Below, one piece after another: positions 12,460 through 14,374 of a stretch of DNA of 14,374 bases; position 1 is the stretch's first letter, and each line of letters opens with the position of its first letter. This DNA comes from Patescibacteria group bacterium (lineage in GTDB: Bacteria > Patescibacteriota > Minisyncoccia > Minisyncoccales > JASEJS01). A model generated the notes under the pieces. It searched no databases. It was given only the letters and a program-made list of their open reading frames with translations, and was not told the DNA's origin. A program made the position numbers and the translations under genes. The stretch covers positions 1 through 14,374 of the forward strand of contig JASEJS010000017.1 of the NCBI GenBank assembly GCA_030016765.1. The letters are read 5' to 3'.

Positions 12460-12496
12460 AATTAAAAAATAATTAAGCGCTTTACACTTCTAATAT

Positions 12497-12524
12497 ATTT
12501 TAACAAATATTAAAACAAAGTCAA
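12497..12524 (-). promoter_or_regulatory. Promoter of the str operon (rpsL)
   Basis: On the coding strand, TTGACT (12524-12519), 16 nt, TAAAAT (12502-12497). Boxes and spacing are identical to the tuf candidate. The leader would be about 30 nt and reads GCGCTTAATTATTTTTTAA before the ATG, with no Shine-Dalgarno. Confidence 0.7.
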
Positions 12525-12579
12525 TAAAAAAGCACCGAAATTACTCAAAACCCGACATCGAGTAAAGAATTGTAAACTC

Positions 12580-13209
12580 TCAAAACAGAGGAGAGCCGAC
12601 AATTAGGGTGAAAATCCAGTCAATGAGATAAATTAGCCAGTGGAAGAAAAAGAAAATAATGAAGAGTAAAATGAAAATTCCAAATTGGCTTAAAAATATT
12701 TTGAGATTCTCCCTTCCTGGAGGTAAAAAGGTAAATAAAATATGAGAGCCATCTAAAGGAGGAATGGGTAATAAATTAAATACGGCTAAAAGAATATTAA
12801 TGTAGACAATGTAAGAAAACATTAAATAAAGACCGGGAAGAGTAGAGAGAACAGGTAGAAATCTTAAGGTCAAGCCGAAAATTAGGGCGATTGCCAAATT
12901 AGAGCCAGGTCCAGCCAAAGCTACTTTAGCTGAACCATATTTTTGATCTCTAAAATTATAGGGATTGATTGGGACAGGTTTGGCCCAGCCAAAAATAATC
13001 CCTCCTCCCATTATTTTAGCCATGAGAATTAAAAAAATTGGCAAAATAACCGAGCCAATTGGGTCTAAATGTCTAATGGGATTCAAAGTCAGCCGGCCAG
13101 CATATTTGGCAGTGGGATCTCCTAAATAAAGGGCTACTGTTCCATGAGAAACTTCATGGATAACAACAGAAAAAATTAAAATGGCAATAAGAAAAAGATA
13201 TTCTATCAT
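12580..13209 (-). CDS. Site-2-type membrane metalloprotease (M50 family)
   Basis: This is a polytopic zinc protease of the M50 family, which cleaves peptide bonds inside or at the membrane. The catalytic HEVSH motif (HExxH, residues 18-22) lies in the first hydrophobic helix, and the third ligand motif NLLPIPPLDGS (145-155) carries Asp153. Five or six hydrophobic helices are visible (1-22, 50-70, 95-118, 122-142, 172-200). GWAKPVPINPYNF is typical of the compact branch without a PDZ domain. Length is 209 residues, usual for that branch. It has an extended -10 promoter and ends in TGA 55 nt before the str promoter. The substrate cannot be deduced; it is not RseP, which has PDZ domains. Confidence 0.9.
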   Translation of the reverse strand: MIEYLFLIAILIFSVVIHEVSHGTVALYLGDPTAKYAGRLTLNPIRHLDPIGSVILPIFLILMAKIMGGGIIFGWAKPVPINPYNFRDQKYGSAKVALAGPGSNLAIALIFGLTLRFLPVLSTLPGLYLMFSYIVYINILLAVFNLLPIPPLDGSHILFTFLPPGRENLKIFLSQFGIFILLFIIFFFFHWLIYLIDWIFTLIVGSPLF

Positions 13210-13211
13210 AA

Positions 13212-13245
13212 CCCTACGAATTATGAATGGCTGCGAATTACGAAT
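13212..13245. repeat. Half of a CCTACG-family repeat before the protease
   Basis: It has CCCTACGAATTATGAAT and CGAATTACGAAT arms. A right side may survive as ATTAGTAATTAGTG (13289-13302), in which case the divergent promoters of the protease and rpmB lie in the loop. The end supplies GTAGGG 4 nt before the protease ATG. Confidence 0.7.
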
Positions 13246-13254
13246 ATTATAACA
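13246..13254 (-). promoter_or_regulatory. Extended -10 promoter of the M50 protease
   Basis: The coding strand reads TGTTATAAT, an exact TATAAT with the TG extension. No convincing -35 is present, which an extended -10 does not need. A leader of about 30 nt would consist of the repeat arm. Confidence 0.6.
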
Positions 13255-13258
13255 TGGC

Positions 13259-13287
13259 TTGAAAAAATTAAAAACTATTGATAGAAT
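13259..13287 (+). promoter_or_regulatory. Promoter of rpmB
   Basis: TTGAAA (13259-13264), a 17-nt spacer and TAGAAT (13282-13287), then the ATG 22 nt later. It is the only candidate seen for rpmB and probably also serves the tRNA gene that follows. Confidence 0.6.
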
Positions 13288-13308
13288 ATATTAGTAATTA
13301 GTGAATTT

Positions 13309-13530
13309 ATGAAGCAATGTCCAATTTGTGGTAAAAGGGGGATGATGGTTGGGAAATTCAGGAAGCTTCGGGGAAAATATAGCCGAGTTCCCATTAAAAA
13401 AAGAAAATATCCCAACTTACAATGGGTAAGAATTCCTTTAGATATTAAAAAACCAGCTTATAAAAAATTTGCCGGAAAAAGAATTTTGGCTTGCACCAAA
13501 TGCATTAAAGCAATGGCAAAGAGGAAGTAA
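13309..13530 (+). CDS. rpmB: 50S ribosomal protein bL28, zinc form
   Basis: This is bL28, a small 50S protein near the E site. It has C4-x2-C7 at the N-terminus and C62-x2-C65 near the C-terminus (a four-cysteine zinc site), with PNLQWVRIPL as the family core. Length is 73 residues, within the family range of 60-80. The stretch from 16 to 34 is very basic (KFRKLRGKYSRVPIKKRKY), where the family usually has HSNRHTKRR-type residues; the SHS motif is not present. It is transcribed away from the ribosomal operon with its own promoter. No Shine-Dalgarno is seen (AGTGAATTTATG). Confidence 0.88.
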   Translation: MKQCPICGKRGMMVGKFRKLRGKYSRVPIKKRKYPNLQWVRIPLDIKKPAYKKFAGKRILACTKCIKAMAKRK

Positions 13531-13539
13531 TTTAAATGT

Positions 13540-13574
13540 AACAAAATTGATTTATGCAATCGCACGATTTTGTT
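13540..13574 (+). terminator. Weak A/T hairpin between rpmB and tRNA-Pro
   Basis: AACAAAATTG (13540-13549) pairs with CGATTTTGTT (13565-13574), with one G-T pair, around a 15-nt loop. The 3' arm is T-rich but no uninterrupted T-run follows. It could slow or partly end rpmB transcription, or serve as a processing site before the tRNA. Confidence 0.35.
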
Positions 13575-13584
13575 GAAATTTTAT

Positions 13585-13658
13585 CGGGGCATGGTGTAAT
13601 TAGATAACATTTGCGCATGGGGTGCGTAAGATTCCCGGTGCAAGTCCGGGTGCCCCGA
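13585..13658 (+). tRNA. tRNA-Pro(GGG)
   Basis: A 74-nt cloverleaf. Acceptor CGGGGCA/TGCCCCG with discriminator A; D-stem GTGT/ACAT; anticodon stem TGCGC/GCGTA around ATGGGGT, giving anticodon GGG with T33 and G37; T-stem CCCGG/CCGGG. C1-G72, A73 and G37 are the proline identity elements. It reads CCC and CCU. CCA is not encoded. The elbow is odd: the D-loop has A at the G18 position (AATTAGATA) and the T-loop is TGCAAGT, with G at position 55 in place of T. Both partners of the usual 18-55 contact are changed. Confidence 0.92.
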
Positions 13659-13667
13659 CAAAAATTT

Positions 13668-14057
13668 ATGAAGTTAATTAAAATTAAGTGCTCATTTTGT
13701 GGTAAAGAATTTTTAAAAACAGCGAGGTGAATAAATGAAGCTAAAAAGTTTGGCTGGAAACAATTCTGTTCTGCTAAATGTCTTGCTCACTTCAAAATGA
13801 ATGGAAGGGTATTAGTGTGTGCCAATCCTAAATGTAGAAAAAGGTTCTATAGGCCTATCGGAAAAATAGAGAAAGTAAAAATGAGTTTTTGTTCCCGTTC
13901 TTGTGCTGCTTCTGTTAATAACTCTAAATTTTCAAAAAGAAAAGTAAAAATAAAAAAATGTATTTATTGTAATAAAGAATTTAAAGGCGACAGCGAGAAA
14001 TATTGTTCCAGAGAGTGTAAAGACAAAGCTCAAACCATAAGTAAAGAAGAAATATAG
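13668..14057 (+). pseudogene. Zinc-finger protein gene interrupted by one in-frame TGA
   Basis: One reading frame of 130 codons runs from ATG 13668 to TAG 14057 and is broken only by TGA at codon 21 (13728-13730). Coding sense continues on both sides. Three treble-clef-like zinc modules are visible: C8/C11 with C34/C38, C51/C56 with C75/C79, and C98/C101 with C113/C117. The TGA falls inside the first module. The FCSRSCAASVNN pattern is found in Patescibacteria proteins that often carry an HNH nuclease domain further on; here the reading frame ends before any HNH motif. A shorter protein could start at ATG 13797 and hold modules two (partly) and three. Candidate sense codons are CGA (Arg) or TGG (Trp). 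A sequencing error is possible. Confidence 0.7.
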
Positions 14058-14199
14058 GGTAAAGTTTAATTATTCGGACCTAATATATTAAAGATAGTGC
14101 GTAATAAGTTAATAGGGATAGTTCTTTTACAATTTTAGTATAGCAGATAGTGATTTTTAATAGAAATGGTGTTAAAATAAAGGTGTATTCTCCAATAAA

Positions 14200-14261
14200 C
14201 ATAGGTTCCAGAGGAAATTTATTCCCATAGTTTATCCACAATTTACCCTTGGAAACCTATG
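14200..14261 (+). repeat. Inverted repeat hiding the transposase start codon
   Basis: CATAGGTTCC (14200-14209) pairs with GGAAACCTATG (14251-14261), 8 bp plus two after a bulge, around a 41-nt loop. The ATG of the transposase is the last three bases of the right arm. The region 14058-14199 before it holds no gene or signal that I can support. Confidence 0.6.
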
Positions 14262-14374
14262 AAATACTTAAATTTTAATTATCTTTCTCAAAAACCAACT
14301 AAATTCTATCGTTTTACTGGTTTAGAAGTTGGAGAGTTTTTGATTTTAAAAGAAGAAATAGAACCTTTATGGCA
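14259..14374 (+). CDS. Transposase, 5' end only (cut by window edge)
   Basis: The frame is open from ATG 14259 to the end, 38 codons, beginning MKYLNFNYLSQKPTKFYRF and continuing with a TGLEVGEFLILKEEIEPLW segment. The pattern (…FYRFTGLxVxEFxxL…) is that of the N-terminal helix-turn-helix of DDE transposases of the IS5-like type; the catalytic residues would lie beyond the window. The start codon is part of an inverted repeat, and no Shine-Dalgarno is seen. Whether the element is complete, and where its left end is, cannot be told. It could also be a degraded copy. Confidence 0.6.
   Translation, partial: MKYLNFNYLSQKPTKFYRFTGLEVGEFLILKEEIEPLW

Noticed and set aside
13728..13730. TGA read as glycine (code 25) or selenocysteine
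   Set aside because: TGA ends rplW and the M50 gene, the ribosomal genes have no internal TGA, and no SECIS-like hairpin is seen after this codon.
14232..14240. Exact DnaA box TTATCCACA
   Set aside because: A single box inside the leader of a transposase, with no second box, no dnaA or dnaN and no unwinding region; likely chance.

Overview
The window is A+T-rich bacterial chromosome. It carries one long minus-strand block of translation genes in canonical order: rpsL-rpsG-fusA-tuf (str operon) followed by rpsJ-rplC-rplD-rplW-rplB-rpsS-rplV-rpsC-rplP-rpmC-rpsQ-rplN-rplX-rplE (S10 and spc operons). The best guess for the source is a Patescibacteria/CPR (Parcubacteria-like) genome, because uL23 has a long charged N-terminal tail, uS12 and uS10 have longer N-termini than in E. 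coli, bL28 and uL24 are cysteine-bearing zinc forms, and the spacers are full of A/T-rich palindromic repeats. This is inference; no 16S gene is present. TGA is the stop of rplW and of the M50 protease gene, so the standard bacterial code applies.

Layout. Positions 1-226 hold GC-rich hairpins downstream of rplE. From 227 to 12459 (minus strand) lie the 18 translation genes. Position 6438 (plus strand) starts an unrecognised 49-residue membrane protein that sits antisense between rplC and rplD, with its own near-ideal promoter, strong Shine-Dalgarno and terminator. From 12580 to 13209 (minus) is a site-2-type (M50) membrane protease. From 13309 the plus strand carries rpmB (bL28), a tRNA-Pro(GGG) with an odd elbow, a zinc-finger gene interrupted by one in-frame TGA, and the 5' end of a transposase cut by the window edge.

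The most unusual feature is the spacers. Most gaps wider than about 40 nt in the ribosomal operon hold a long inverted repeat. Six between-gene elements belong to a family built from CCTACGAATTACGAAT-like arms (one of them a diverged relative at tuf/fusA would make seven), and a further half-copy lies before the protease. Two identical-length (100 nt) elements in opposite orientation form a second family, made of AAAANNN heptamers. Two GC-rich cruciform elements and one perfect 36-nt palindrome fill other gaps. In several cases the outer end of the CCTACG family follows the upstream stop codon, and its other end (…GTAGGAG) is the Shine-Dalgarno of the next gene, so the hairpin would hide the ribosome-binding site until the upstream ribosome arrives. 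One arm also encodes the last residues of uL29, and an A/T heptamer tract is translated inside uL24.

Together the genes make ribosomal subunits and the two elongation factors. Candidate promoters lie before rpsL, fusA, tuf and rplC, suggesting the block is transcribed as several overlapping units.
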